49,879 bases of DNA, taken from the IMG/VR virus record IMGVR_UViG_3300037852_000143, positions 1 to 49,879 of that record; one strand, written 5' to 3'. The position numbers were made by a program, and so were the translations under genes. The notes under the pieces are model-generated. The model was not told where the DNA came from. It saw only the letters and a program-made list of their open reading frames with translations, and made no database searches. This document shows positions 8,501 through 15,882 of the stretch, in pieces. Within the stretch, counting starts at the first letter, position 1. Every line of letters starts with the position of its first letter. Source of the stretch: a virus.

Positions 8501-10298
8501 TCTTGCTCGCGGCCTGGTGCGCGCTCGCGATTTCACCCGCCTTGCTCTGCGAGTCTGCGACCGCCGGCGTCAGGCCTTTACGGAAAGCGTCGACGGACTG
8601 CTGTGCCCCTTCGACGGACTTCGCGGCGTCGCGGAACTTGTTGCCGAACACGCCGAGGAAGTCGGCTTTGTCAGCGACGCGCAGGACATCGGCGAGCGCG
8701 CCCAGCAGGGTCGAGATGCCGCCGAGGAGAACATTGAGGGCGGCGTTAAACGCGACCTGCACCGCGCCCCATACGGCTTTCCAGACTTCGCTGAGGCCCT
8801 GCGCGGCGAGCTTGACCCCTCCGAGCGCGAGCTTCACGCCCTTGAGGCCGAGTTCGAGTGGTGCGAGCACCACCCCGCCGAGCCAGTAGAGGACGTCGCC
8901 GAGGGCTTTGACGGTGGCGTGGAAGCCTTTGCCGATGTTGTCCGTCACGATCAGTTCGCGGAACACGACGGCGAGCGCCGCGGAGATCGGGGCGAGGATC
9001 ACCATCAGCTTCAGCAGCGACGGCACCAGCGGTGCGATCGCGTTGACCCACGCCACGAACGCCTTGATCAGTTCGTTGACGTCCTTCGCGAATTCCGGGG
9101 TGGCCGTGAACTTCGCCATGCCGTCGAGCACATGGGTGAACGCTTCGGCGAGTTTCAGCATCGCCGGGCCCGCCGCGACCCCGAGATGCATGAACGCGAG
9201 CAGGAGATCGCCGAGGCCTTTGAGCATGATCGGCATCAGCGCCGCGAACTGCTGCGCGAGCTGCACCAGCAGCGCCTTGAACTGGGCGCTTTCCATCATC
9301 TTCAGCAGCGGCGCGAGGCCCCGCGCGATCCCGGAGAGGTCGATCTGCGCCATCCGCACGAGCGTCGGCAGCATCGCGGTGAACGTGTTCAGCAGGGGCG
9401 TGAGAACCTTGGCGAGCTGCGGCACGATCTTCAGCCCGGCGTCGTTCAGCGCCGAGTCGACGGCGCTCATGGACTTAGCGAGCTTGAGAGCTTCGGGGGA
9501 GCTCTCCTGCATTAGCTTGTTCAGGCGGGCCTGCGCGGCGACGATCTGCGGCGCCGTATTCGCGCGCGCGTGTTCGGCGAGGACGAGCCGGCCGTGCGCG
9601 GCGAGCGCCGCGGCGCTCGCGGGCCCGAACGCGGCGACCGCCGCGTTGTAGGCGTTCTGCGCCTTTTCGATCGCAGGCTGGTTTTTGCCGTACTGCTCCT
9701 GCGCGCTCCTCAGTTCCGTGTAGGCGGCCGACAGCTTGGCGATGTCGCCGAGCGCCGGGCGCACGAGCGTCATCAGCGGCAGCAGCCCGCCGAGCGCGAC
9801 CGTCGCGAGGCCTCCGCCGGCGAGCGCGCCCGCCCCGAGGATCGGTGGTCCGGCGACGCCGGCGACGGCCAGTGCGCCTGCGCCCGCGCCTGCGGCGGGC
9901 CCGGCACCGCCGATGGTGTTCAGGAGCCCCCCCACTCCGCCTCCGCCGCTGCCGCCGGCGCCGACGTCGCGCGCTGCGGCCCTAGCGTCCCTCGCGGCCC
10001 GCTCGATTCGGTTCAGCTCGGCGACCGATTTGTTGACCCCGTCGATGTCGCCGACGGCCCAGCCACGCTTGACGTTGTCCTTCAGCAGCTTCACGCGCGC
10101 GTCGAAGTTGTCGAGCGTGAGCTTCGCGGCGCCCGTGTCGATGTCGACGCGGACGCTGATCTCCTTGGGGACGTCCCTGAGCGCGTCTTTCAGGCCGCCG
10201 GGCCCGACGAGCTTCTTGATCGCCGTGTCGAGCTCTGAGCGGAACTGCGCAGCGGCCGCGACGATCTCGACGCGAATGGTCTCGGCGGTGTCGGTCAT
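5586..10298 (-). CDS. Tail tape measure protein with NlpC/P60-like and RlpA/DPBB-like domains
   Basis: 1570 residues, the longest gene. The N-terminal ~650 residues are helical and coiled-coil-rich with hydrophobic segments (e.g. ~100-185 and ~385-450) typical of tape measures, which set tail length. Residues ~730-835 look like an NlpC/P60 peptidase: YAWGGGHSG, then DCSGAV with the presumed catalytic Cys near 760, and THVYM with the presumed His near 802. Residues ~940-1010 resemble an RlpA-type double-psi barrel (GGRTITVPK, then RAIDLSYAANQALG). The C-terminal third is helical again. The two wall-active domains would open peptidoglycan as the tail enters. Starts at ATG 10298 on a late start element, downstream of the frameshifting chaperone. 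Confidence 0.92.
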   Translation of the reverse strand: MTDTAETIRVEIVAAAAQFRSELDTAIKKLVGPGGLKDALRDVPKEISVRVDIDTGAAKLTLDNFDARVKLLKDNVKRGWAVGDIDGVNKSVAELNRIERAARDARAAARDVGAGGSGGGGVGGLLNTIGGAGPAAGAGAGALAVAGVAGPPILGAGALAGGGLATVALGGLLPLMTLVRPALGDIAKLSAAYTELRSAQEQYGKNQPAIEKAQNAYNAAVAAFGPASAAALAAHGRLVLAEHARANTAPQIVAAQARLNKLMQESSPEALKLAKSMSAVDSALNDAGLKIVPQLAKVLTPLLNTFTAMLPTLVRMAQIDLSGIARGLAPLLKMMESAQFKALLVQLAQQFAALMPIMLKGLGDLLLAFMHLGVAAGPAMLKLAEAFTHVLDGMAKFTATPEFAKDVNELIKAFVAWVNAIAPLVPSLLKLMVILAPISAALAVVFRELIVTDNIGKGFHATVKALGDVLYWLGGVVLAPLELGLKGVKLALGGVKLAAQGLSEVWKAVWGAVQVAFNAALNVLLGGISTLLGALADVLRVADKADFLGVFGNKFRDAAKSVEGAQQSVDAFRKGLTPAVADSQSKAGEIASAHQAASKKIVESWGTALGATKKGIGEVNAAMLAELKSLNGGKVVPLSQGGPPLAPGLVALNKAGGGFVGRQGERGHDDVPLLVGRGEAVLHGGHQAIVNQSLARTGWKGGLGEVFSKTSGLHYNMAAGGFAGGGTGAMGAMVNEANQITSRHFPYAWGGGHSGFAGPYDCSGAVSAVLHAGGFLSAPEVSGEFESYGLPGPGAVTLYANPTHVYMSLDGHFFGTSASNPGGGAGWFSGAPRSGFAVRHVDPKGNTGGIGAASGGAGHIGPFKSGMTGAIGSVAQGAIDRATSAANAILSRMGGVPGGGGGAFGGPGQPNELVTASEFGGHNDPSAFGHPTASGAIANDSLWGFAELSEPPGSLNFSALGGLPMGSKIKVGYGGRTITVPKVDVGAGGPGIGGHIRAIDLSYAANQALGAPGLEDVSWARAAAGRLPKRPAAATKGKPPRKALQGQHPGTKRPPAHKQPKAPKARPLKVGGLLPSDIVAANVGIHSDEVGVANLGVAYKHLLDAQALVPTEALATLTDADVAFLDPGGHVDAAGNFIPGPLGYEAGDELVNAHGMTTGRFFGPGGIAGGKFIAGIDTRTGQISALESLLGRQDAAEGREEATEGRLVPKEQKAIVQRKTREARLRKFLTTNVARAAKVKEQVEALTTGNLKANLAAALSHSAIASRKGELSTHLRALHSELSAESLHQAGLSPLEKEPGYAASVKAQITGVSAALAAEGELSSRSGSSKAIAHAREAILKNSLGKQLRDLTGENVVLGGTGETVGEGGLIGKLGKQVVALRADQTTHNEHLGTIPGLRYELQQELGALAREQSALNAASPVQVRAKPAALQPGGAETNAQLLALVKQQLETTQRALATSQAQFSVFAGFEPLMAGRLVGTFAQGVDRVARTGPAMVHAGEVILPDPSGPFGNAAVAQARGGQPVEVVIVMANNEEPLMKIINAEIRGKSLRVVTDHAGQRSRLMAGVTR

Positions 10299-10312
10299 CG
10301 CCGGCGACTATC
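10296..10312 (-). promoter_or_regulatory. Late start element at tape measure gene
   Basis: Exact core abutting ATG 10298, about 20 bases after the stop of the chaperone frameshift product. Confidence 0.88.
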
Positions 10313-10332
10313 CAGTCGCCCGGCTGGCCCCC

Positions 10333-10910
10333 TTATCCGGTGGGGCTGCGGTGCATCTCGGCGAACACCTCGTGCTCCGTGCTGTCCCAGCTCTCGGGGT
10401 TGCGCTGCCCCCGTTCGGCGGTGATCGTCACGATGTGGTGGAACTCGCCGATCCCCATGGTCCGCCAGAAATGCGGCGGCCAGCTGTAGTGCTTACACAG
10501 CGAGAGGATCAGCGCGAGGTAGCCCGTGGCCTGCTCGGGCGGGGCTTGGAGGTCGTCCTCGCCTTCCGTTGCCGGCGAGCCGCCCTGTTCGGCGGCGGGG
10601 CTTCCCCCGGCGGCACCTGTCCGCCGTAGACGCTGCCGATGACCTGCACCAGCTGCTTCAAGCCGAGCGGCGGAAGCTTCTTCAGCGTCGGCTGGTGCAC
10701 CTGAAACAGCGCGACGATCTCCGCCGTGATCTCCTTGACGATCTCGTATTCATCCTCGCCAGCCTCGACACGCTGCTCGTACCCCTGAAAGCGGAAGAAC
10801 AGCTCCATCGGCAGGTCCCCGGGGAGCTTCCATACCTTGCCGTTGAGACGCACGCGCTTCGGTGCGGGCGCGAGAGCGTCAAGGTCGACGTCGACGGTGC
10901 TGTCGGTCAT
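10333..10910 (-). CDS. Tail assembly chaperone, long form by -1 frameshift (gpGT-like)
   Basis: Same start as the short form. A -1 shift at GGGGGAA (10602-10608) opens a frame that runs to TAA at 10333, giving about 192 residues. The new C-terminal part contains TGYLALILSLCKHYSWPP, then WRTMGIGEFHHIVTI, a convincing folded segment unlike the frame-0 tail. This layout (two overlapping products before the tape measure) is the conserved siphophage arrangement. Frame, stop and hand translation agree; slippage itself is inferred. Confidence 0.78.
10509..10910 (-). CDS. Tail assembly chaperone, short form (gpG-like)
   Basis: 133 residues read in frame 0 from ATG 10910. The N-terminal ~100 residues are helical (VRLNGKVWKLPGD, then LFFRFQGYEQRVEAGEDEYE) as in tail assembly chaperones placed between tail tube and tape measure genes. 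After the slippery site the frame-0 reading becomes a basic low-complexity tail ending RPRATSR, which I take as a by-product of the non-shifted reading. The chaperone coats the tape measure during tail assembly and is not expected in the virion. Confidence 0.8.
   Translation of the reverse strand: MTDSTVDVDLDALAPAPKRVRLNGKVWKLPGDLPMELFFRFQGYEQRVEAGEDEYEIVKEITAEIVALFQVHQPTLKKLPPLGLKQLVQVIGSVYGGQVPPGEAPPPNRAARRQRKARTTSKPRPSRPRATSR
10602..10608 (-). other. Programmed -1 ribosomal frameshift site
   Basis: GGGGGAA read as G-GGG-GAA in frame 0. The -1 frame stays open across this point and continues for ~90 codons past it, while frame 0 ends 31 codons later. Confidence 0.65.
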
Positions 10911-10924
10911 CGCCGGCGACTATC
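10908..10924 (-). promoter_or_regulatory. Late start element at tail chaperone gene
   Basis: Exact core abutting ATG 10910. Confidence 0.88.
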
Positions 10925-10929
10925 GGACA

Positions 10930-11004
10930 CGGTTTCAGAAACCGCGAACGCCGCCGGCCGGAGGGCGGTTGGCGGCGCTCAAGCAGCCCGGTTACCACAC
11001 CGGG
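10930..11004 (-). terminator. Two hairpins between tail tube and chaperone genes
   Basis: The ~90-bp gap holds CGGTTTCAGAAACCG (10930-10944, perfect 7+7 inverted repeat) and CCCGGT-N6-ACCGGG (10987-11004). They follow the tail tube stop. No T-run follows either, so termination or mRNA 3'-end protection is only inferred. The first lies just 5' of the late start element and could instead be an operator. Confidence 0.4.
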
Positions 11005-11014
11005 AAGGCGGGGA

Positions 11015-12070
11015 TCAGGGGAAGTTCTGGCCGGCTTCGGCGTACGCGCTCGAGGGGACCATGAGGTCGATCACGAGGCTGTCGGTCGCGCCGGCTGGCT
11101 TGATCGACGTGCACGCCAGGTCGACGTAGACGGTCTTCCCGTCGGGTTCGAGCTTGTTCACTTTCGCGCTCTTGCCGAGCAGGTTGTTCATGTTGACCGT
11201 GATCCCGCGGTACGCGGTCGCGCCGGTCGGCTGCCCGTTGTAGGAGTAGAGCATCACCGACAGGGTGGGGATCGGGATCGGCGGGACGCTGCCGCCACCG
11301 AAGTTGATGGCCTGGTAGAGCAGGCGGTCCTCGTACTTCAGGGTGAAGTCGGCCGTGTAGTCGGCCTGCAGCTCGATCAGGTCGTCGCGCCACAGTTCGG
11401 TGGTCTGCACCGCCTCGTCGAGGTGGCGCATCGCGGTGACCTTGTACTTCGTGATCTTGGCGCCGGAGGCGGCCGCGCTGGCGGCGGCGGTGGGGCCGGT
11501 GATGACGTAGCTGCCGCGAGGGTAGTAGATCGGGTCGCCGCCCTGGTAGAGGGGCGTGATCGCGGAGCCGATGTCGCGCTGGAATACGGTGCCGGCGCCG
11601 GCGAACCCGGCGGTGATCTTCAGCGGCACGCCGGCGCCGCCCTCGATCGTGAGCTGGTTCACCTTCGCGTTCGTGACGCGCTCCACCTGGTCTGAGTAGC
11701 GCTGCTCGATCGTCATGTATGGCAGGGTCGGGGCGGACACCATGCGGACGACCTGGACGCCGGTCGGGCAGGTGACGGCGGACCCGAAGATCGTGGCGGT
11801 CTTGCCGAGCACGCCGTCGAGGAGGGCGTAGACGGCGCCGACACCGCGGACATTCGCGACCGCGTTGCCGTCGGCCTTGATCAGCTTCTTGTACGCCAGG
11901 GCGACCTCTTGGCCTCCGCCGCCCTCTCGCTCTTCACCGATGTCGGGGACCTGCTCGAAGCCGGTGCCGTTCAGGTGCTTCGGGAATTGGAAGGTGGTCG
12001 CTTCGACGTTGACCGCGGACTGCAGGCCGACGGCGAAGTAGTCGGTCGGCCGGTTTGTGGACCAGCCCAT
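11015..12070 (-). CDS. Major tail tube protein
   Basis: 351 residues, ATG 12070. Placed immediately before the chaperone pair and tape measure, the standard position for the tail tube subunit. Beta-rich with Gly/Ala/Thr content, no signal or membrane segment; contains ITKYKVTAMRHLDEAVQTTE, then LIELQADYTADFTLKYEDR, compatible with a tube fold plus an Ig-like addition. The start is one base after the stop of the upstream gene, indicating coupled translation rather than a late start element of its own. Specific family not recognised. Confidence 0.72.
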   Translation of the reverse strand: MGWSTNRPTDYFAVGLQSAVNVEATTFQFPKHLNGTGFEQVPDIGEEREGGGGQEVALAYKKLIKADGNAVANVRGVGAVYALLDGVLGKTATIFGSAVTCPTGVQVVRMVSAPTLPYMTIEQRYSDQVERVTNAKVNQLTIEGGAGVPLKITAGFAGAGTVFQRDIGSAITPLYQGGDPIYYPRGSYVITGPTAAASAAASGAKITKYKVTAMRHLDEAVQTTELWRDDLIELQADYTADFTLKYEDRLLYQAINFGGGSVPPIPIPTLSVMLYSYNGQPTGATAYRGITVNMNNLLGKSAKVNKLEPDGKTVYVDLACTSIKPAGATDSLVIDLMVPSSAYAEAGQNFP

Positions 12071-12071
12071 G

Positions 12072-12419
12072 TCAGCTCACCGCCCCGGGGTCGTCCGCCG
12101 GTGGCGGGTCGACAGGCGGTGGCTCGTCGGGCGGCGCCGCGGCCGGCTCGGCGGGAGCCGTCTTGGCGGCTTTGGGTTTGCGGGCCCGTTTCGGTTTCCC
12201 CGCGACCGTCAGCGTGCGCTTGCCGTTCTCGTCGCACGGCTCCCAGTAGGCGGAGGCGTCGGCCTCCCCGCGGCTGACCGAGACGACGCTCTGATGTGGG
12301 ATGAGCTCGCCGCCCGGTCCCAGGACATCGCCCGGAAGGCCGACGAAGCCCTCGCCGAGGACGTTGCCGGCCGGCCCCACATACAGGGCGAACTCGGGTG
12401 CTGGTGCGGCTGGTGCCAT
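12072..12419 (-). CDS. Hypothetical small virion-region protein
   Basis: 115 residues, ATG 12419 on a late start element. Residues ~1-65 are compact (FALYVGPAGNVLGEGFVGLP, then VVSVSRGEADASAYW); the rest is a basic then proline-rich disordered tail (PKRARKPKAAKTAP, PPPVDPPPADD). Sits between the presumed tail terminator and tail tube genes, and its stop precedes the tube ATG by one base. Not recognised; a head-tail or tail-tube accessory role is only contextual. Confidence 0.65.
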   Translation of the reverse strand: MAPAAPAPEFALYVGPAGNVLGEGFVGLPGDVLGPGGELIPHQSVVSVSRGEADASAYWEPCDENGKRTLTVAGKPKRARKPKAAKTAPAEPAAAPPDEPPPVDPPPADDPGAVS

Positions 12420-12433
12420 CGCCGGCGACTATC
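12417..12433 (-). promoter_or_regulatory. Late start element at 115-residue gene
   Basis: Exact core abutting ATG 12419, 9 bases after the upstream stop TAG. Confidence 0.88.
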
Positions 12434-12442
12434 CGACGACGC

Positions 12443-12961
12443 CTATAGCTCCTCCCGCCTACACCAGATCTGCAGCATCGCCCAGCTCATCCACGTTTGC
12501 GGGGTCGCGGTCGACGCGAGGGTGGGGCCCCAGCTGACCCCGACCATGCCCGTCCCCCACGCCGCGAGAGGGCTTTCGACACCGAGCGTGCGGCCGGCCA
12601 GCACGACGCGCGTGATGGCCTGCATGTACCGGCGGAGCTGCCACGCGAGAATGTGCTGGTCGGGGTCCGAGCAGAAGCAGACGACGCCCATCGTGTGCTT
12701 GCCCGTCGCGGCCGACCCGGTGTCGTCCTCGAGCAGGCTAGCGGCATCCTCGATCCCGACCGTCGGGAACGCCGTCAGGAACGTGGGCGGCGGCACGAAG
12801 TCGAACACCTGTGCCGCTTCGATCGCGATCAACGACGCTTTCTCGTCCGCACGGGTGACGCCTGCGGCGATCGCCGCGATCTCAGCGTTGAGCTGCGCCG
12901 GATCCTGCAGCCGCGCCATTAGCGCGTACACGATCGGCTCGGTCAGCTGATAGTTGCCCAT
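12443..12961 (-). CDS. Probable tail terminator / neck protein
   Basis: 172 residues, ATG 12961 on a late start element. The N-terminus YQLTEPIVYALMARLQDPA resembles the helical start of neck and tail-terminator proteins. The middle holds a beta-rich segment with MGVVCFCSDPDQHI. Position between connector and tail completion genes and the tail tube supports the role. Its start lies 80 bases inside the 3' end of the methyltransferase reading frame. Assignment rests on order and size. Confidence 0.55.
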   Translation of the reverse strand: MGNYQLTEPIVYALMARLQDPAQLNAEIAAIAAGVTRADEKASLIAIEAAQVFDFVPPPTFLTAFPTVGIEDAASLLEDDTGSAATGKHTMGVVCFCSDPDQHILAWQLRRYMQAITRVVLAGRTLGVESPLAAWGTGMVGVSWGPTLASTATPQTWMSWAMLQIWCRREEL

Positions 12962-13823
12962 CGCCGGCGACTATCGGGGCCGTGACGCGGGCGACCATCA
13001 CCCCGTCCTGGCCGAGCACGATCCCATCCAGCTTCCCCCGCCCGGCCAGCAGCTCATGGAACCCCGCGGGCGTGAACGCGCGGACATGGCCCTTCGGCTC
13101 GACAACCCACCAGGCAGGAAGGTCGCCACCCTCGACCGCGCCCGCGGGGGTGCTGAAGTACGCGGCGCCGCCGGGCTTCAGCACGCTGAAGACCGCGGCG
13201 ACCGTCTCCGCCGGGTCGGGCACATGCTCGAGCACCTCGAAGCAGACGACATGGTCGTACCCGTCTTTCGGTCGTAGGTCGCGGGTGAGGCGCTCGCAGT
13301 CGTTGATGTTCCCCACGAGGAACCGTGATCCGGGGACGTCGCGCGCGATCGCGCGGTCGACGCAGTCGGGGTTCAGATCGATCCCGTGGTAGGTCACGGT
13401 ACGCAGTAGGTTCCTCGCCAACCAGCCGTCGTTGCATGAGCAATCGAGGAGGACGGGGAGCTGCCCGTCCGCGGCGATCACGTGCTTCTCTTTCAGCGCG
13501 TTGTGGAGCAGTTCGACCCTGGGCAGGTACTCGTGGGCCTTCGCGGCCTGGATCCCGTACTGGTCCTCGAAAGGCCGCTCATGCGCGTTCGTGGCGTAGT
13601 AGTGCGCGTACGCGCTGGGGCCGTGGGTGATGTGGGACACCATCGCCTCCTGGTCCTCCCGGGCCCGGTCGACCGCCGGGTGGCCCTCCTCGAGGAAGAA
13701 CGGCACGCACTCCTGCATGAGCGTGTTGGCCTTCAGGTTCTCGTCATGGCGGACGAGGATCTCGCGGAGCTCGAGCAGCAGCTGCTCGGCGCGCATCTCG
13801 ACGAACCACAGGGCACCCGGCAT
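12882..13823 (-). CDS. SAM-dependent methyltransferase, class I, with N-terminal linker module
   Basis: 313 residues. The Rossmann methyltransferase core begins near residue 125: LLDCSCNDGWLA (motif I), then HGIDLNPDCV with the acidic SAM-binding position, then VVCFEVLEHVPDP (EVLEHV is typical of Methyltransf_11 types). Residues ~25-115 form a helical module (QECVPFFLEEGHP, then YAHYYAT) that recurs at the C-terminus of the GT2 protein at 20227-21663. The last ~30 residues (from PIVAGDG onward) are encoded by the late start element of the next gene and look like read-through tail. Substrate unknown; probably modifies phage glycans or a host surface component. Start ATG 13823 has no clear Shine-Dalgarno site; ATG 13796 is an alternative. 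Confidence 0.8.
   Translation of the reverse strand: MPGALWFVEMRAEQLLLELREILVRHDENLKANTLMQECVPFFLEEGHPAVDRAREDQEAMVSHITHGPSAYAHYYATNAHERPFEDQYGIQAAKAHEYLPRVELLHNALKEKHVIAADGQLPVLLDCSCNDGWLARNLLRTVTYHGIDLNPDCVDRAIARDVPGSRFLVGNINDCERLTRDLRPKDGYDHVVCFEVLEHVPDPAETVAAVFSVLKPGGAAYFSTPAGAVEGGDLPAWWVVEPKGHVRAFTPAGFHELLAGRGKLDGIVLGQDGVMVARVTAPIVAGDGQLSADRADRVRANGAAAGSGAAQR
12959..12975 (-). promoter_or_regulatory. Late start element at presumed tail terminator gene
   Basis: Exact core abutting ATG 12961, embedded in the 3' coding end of the methyltransferase gene. Confidence 0.87.
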
Positions 13824-13848
13824 GAGATCAGCCTACGCCCCGGGGGAG

Positions 13849-14589
13849 TCAGCGCTCGGTGATGACGTCGGCTTCGCCTTCCTCCTGCAGGAGCCGGTCG
13901 AGCGTCGCGGCCGGCATCTTGACGCGCTCGGGGTAGCCGCCGGGCCCCCACGAGTTCAGGAGGTCGGGGTCGCCATTGGTGACGCCGAGCGTCGCGAGCA
14001 CGTCCTGTGCGGTCGTCGCCCACCGGTAGGCCTTCACGACCGGGTAGCGCCCGGGCGCCTTTGCCTGCCAGGCGCTGCGGAGGGCGTGCGTGCCGTCCTG
14101 GTAGTGGATGCCCCATTTCACGAGCGCCTGCAGCACGCCCCGGTTGGTCGCCCCTTCGCCCTCGGGGAAGCTCCCTTCGGCGCGCCTGGCGTCGTCATAG
14201 AGCCAGAATGCGTCGAACGTGCGGCCATACACGAGGGAGAGCACGCGGGCGTGCCCGAACCCCTCACAGGCGCCCTCCTGCCCCTGGTCGTAGAACGCGT
14301 AGAACGCGCGGATGTCGAGCTCGTGGTTCGGGAGCGCCGGGTCGGGGGCGGGCTCGAGGCAGAAGCAGTGCCCGCCGCGGATGTTGCCGAGCTGCTCGCC
14401 TTTCGCGACGTCCGGCAGCCGGACCGTGCCGTCGGCTTCCTGGATTGGCGTGTCGAAGCTGTCGTACCAGTTGACGCCGATCGCGACGGGCACGTGCTTC
14501 GGACGCGCCTCGACCGGTAGGGCGGTCAGCGGGTACTTGGCGACATGATCGAAGTCGGGTGGAACGTTGCGGCCGAGAGCGCCTGGCAT
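13849..14589 (-). CDS. Papain-like cysteine peptidase family protein of phages
   Basis: 246 residues, ATG 14589 on a late start element. Contains DQGQEGACEGFG (~residues 99-110), matching the C1-peptidase segment around the catalytic Cys, and LLNSWGPGGYP (~210-220), matching the Asn-Ser-Trp-Gly motif. No His lies where papain would have it before the Asn motif. A His occurs instead upstream of the Cys (RGGHCFCLEP), which I recall as typical of this actinophage family. It could process virion proteins or act on host wall proteins. Peptidase activity is plausible, not certain. Lies between tail completion and methyltransferase genes. Confidence 0.68.
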   Translation of the reverse strand: MPGALGRNVPPDFDHVAKYPLTALPVEARPKHVPVAIGVNWYDSFDTPIQEADGTVRLPDVAKGEQLGNIRGGHCFCLEPAPDPALPNHELDIRAFYAFYDQGQEGACEGFGHARVLSLVYGRTFDAFWLYDDARRAEGSFPEGEGATNRGVLQALVKWGIHYQDGTHALRSAWQAKAPGRYPVVKAYRWATTAQDVLATLGVTNGDPDLLNSWGPGGYPERVKMPAATLDRLLQEEGEADVITER

Positions 14590-14603
14590 CGCCGGCGACT
14601 ATC
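14587..14603 (-). promoter_or_regulatory. Late start element at peptidase-like gene
   Basis: Exact core abutting ATG 14589; the stop TGA of the upstream gene overlaps its first bases. Confidence 0.88.
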
Positions 14604-15159
14604 AGCCGATCGGCGCGATCCTCCCCCCGGCGGCGCGGCCCTCCCGGAGCTTGCGTTGCACCCACCGGGAGAACGTGCGGTCGACCGCCTCGTGCTTGAA
14701 CGCGTCCGTGAAGTCCACCATCCGCCGCGCGGGCAGATGGTGCAGCTGCTGTTGCGCGTGGCCCCAGCTGGGCCCGACCCACGTGGCGCCCTTCTGGTGG
14801 AATCCCGCGATGTCGGACTTGGGTTCGTAGACGGCGCGGTCGGCGCCGACGGTCACGGCGACAGTCTTGTTGAGCATGGCGCCCTTCATGCCGCCTTCAC
14901 GCACGAGGATGGCCCGGCCGGGCCAGTGCCGCTCCTTCCATTTCCCGTACGCGTCCGACAAACGCTGCCAGACCCCGTGGGCACCCTGCGCGCCCTCCGT
15001 GTCGAACTGCGCCCGGACGTCATCGACGATCAGGTCCATCATGTCTTGCAGCGGCTCGTGCATGTCCTCTGCCCAGCTGCGGGCCAGCTCGAGCTGACGG
15101 CTGATCTGCACATCACCGTCGACGGCGAACTGAATCTGCACCCACGCCGGCTCTGGCAC
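14602..15159 (-). CDS. Phage virion morphogenesis / tail completion protein (Mu gpG-like)
   Basis: 185 residues. Shows FDTEGAQGAHGVWQRLSD, then YGKWKERHWPGRAILVREG, characteristic of the Mu G / HK97 gp10-like family in which a conserved Trp-rich stretch precedes a beta-domain. Acts in joining head and tail. Starts at ATG 15159, two bases after the adaptor stop, so translation is coupled. The Mu-like character agrees with the portal, MuF and protease genes. Confidence 0.75.
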   Translation of the reverse strand: MPEPAWVQIQFAVDGDVQISRQLELARSWAEDMHEPLQDMMDLIVDDVRAQFDTEGAQGAHGVWQRLSDAYGKWKERHWPGRAILVREGGMKGAMLNKTVAVTVGADRAVYEPKSDIAGFHQKGATWVGPSWGHAQQQLHHLPARRMVDFTDAFKHEAVDRTFSRWVQRKLREGRAAGGRIAPIG

Positions 15160-15160
15160 G

Positions 15161-15574
15161 TCAGAGTTCCATGTTGCGGGTGAAGAAAGGTGTGGCGTAT
15201 GGGGCGACGCGCGCGAAGTTCTCGCCGCCGAGCCTGGGCGCGTCGACGAGCTGCACGGTGCCCTTGATGAGCTCGGTGCGGGCCTGTTCCCACGCCGCGA
15301 CGGCTTCCTTCGCGTCCGCGGATACCTGCGCGGATTTCTCGACCTGCGCCCACGCCCCGATCGTCACGATCCGCTCCAAGAGCTTCAGGCTGATCGTGGC
15401 ACTGGTGGGGACGGGGACCTGGTAGCCGTCGCCGCCGAGGATCCCGTCGACCTCGGCCTGGGCGTGTTCGAGGAACATCTGAACCTGCGACGCGTTCGGG
15501 ATGCTGGTGGCGGTGAAGACGCGCTTCGCGGCGATCGCCGCCACATGCGAGAGGGTGGCGTAGACGGGGCTCAT
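15161..15574 (-). CDS. Head-tail connector (adaptor, gp6-like)
   Basis: 137 residues. The helical N-terminus YATLSHVAAIAAKRVFTATS, then VQMFLEHAQAEVDGILGG, resembles the adaptor family that forms the ring below the portal. Its start ATG 15574 overlaps the stop of the Ig-like gene by one base (TAATG). Followed directly by the tail completion gene. Family call from sequence feel and gene order. Confidence 0.62.
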   Translation of the reverse strand: MSPVYATLSHVAAIAAKRVFTATSIPNASQVQMFLEHAQAEVDGILGGDGYQVPVPTSATISLKLLERIVTIGAWAQVEKSAQVSADAKEAVAAWEQARTELIKGTVQLVDAPRLGGENFARVAPYATPFFTRNMEL

Positions 15575-15867
15575 TAGAACTGGCTCTGCGCGACGGTGAA
15601 GAACGTCTCGCCGGCGGCGACTACGGCCCCGGCGCCTTCCGCGCGGTAGTACCAGGTGCACGCGGTGCCGCCGGCGGCCTCGGTGATCGTGATGTCTTGG
15701 TGGAACACGCCTGTCGCGTCTTTCGTCGGCGCTTCGTAGTTGGTGACGGCGCCTTCGCCGTTCTTCACCTTGAACTTGACGGTCGTCGGTTCCGCGGGTT
15801 CGCCGGCGGCGTTGGTGAACGTCGCCTTGAGCCGTACCTGCTGACCGGACACGTATTGGGAGGCCAT
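15574..15867 (-). CDS. Ig-like small virion protein
   Basis: 97 residues, ATG 15867 on a late start element with one extra base. Pattern QVRLKATFTNAAGEPAEPTT, then TGVFHQDITI, then TWYYRAEG ending FFTV is a single beta-sandwich (Ig-like) unit of a kind common in actinophage virion operons upstream of the adaptor. Probably decorates the particle or neck. Precise role unknown. Confidence 0.68.
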   Translation of the reverse strand: MASQYVSGQQVRLKATFTNAAGEPAEPTTVKFKVKNGEGAVTNYEAPTKDATGVFHQDITITEAAGGTACTWYYRAEGAGAVVAAGETFFTVAQSQF

Positions 15868-15882
15868 GCGCCGGCGACTATC
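15865..15882 (-). promoter_or_regulatory. Late start element at Ig-like gene
   Basis: Exact core plus one C before ATG 15867; the upstream stop TGA overlaps GATAG. Confidence 0.87.

Noticed and set aside
7509-9515. 668-codon plus-strand frame opposite the tape measure
   Set aside because: Composition is Arg/Glu/Ala/His-rich with no domain; it is the complement of a high-GC gene. The same holds for the long plus-strand frame 5542-7293.
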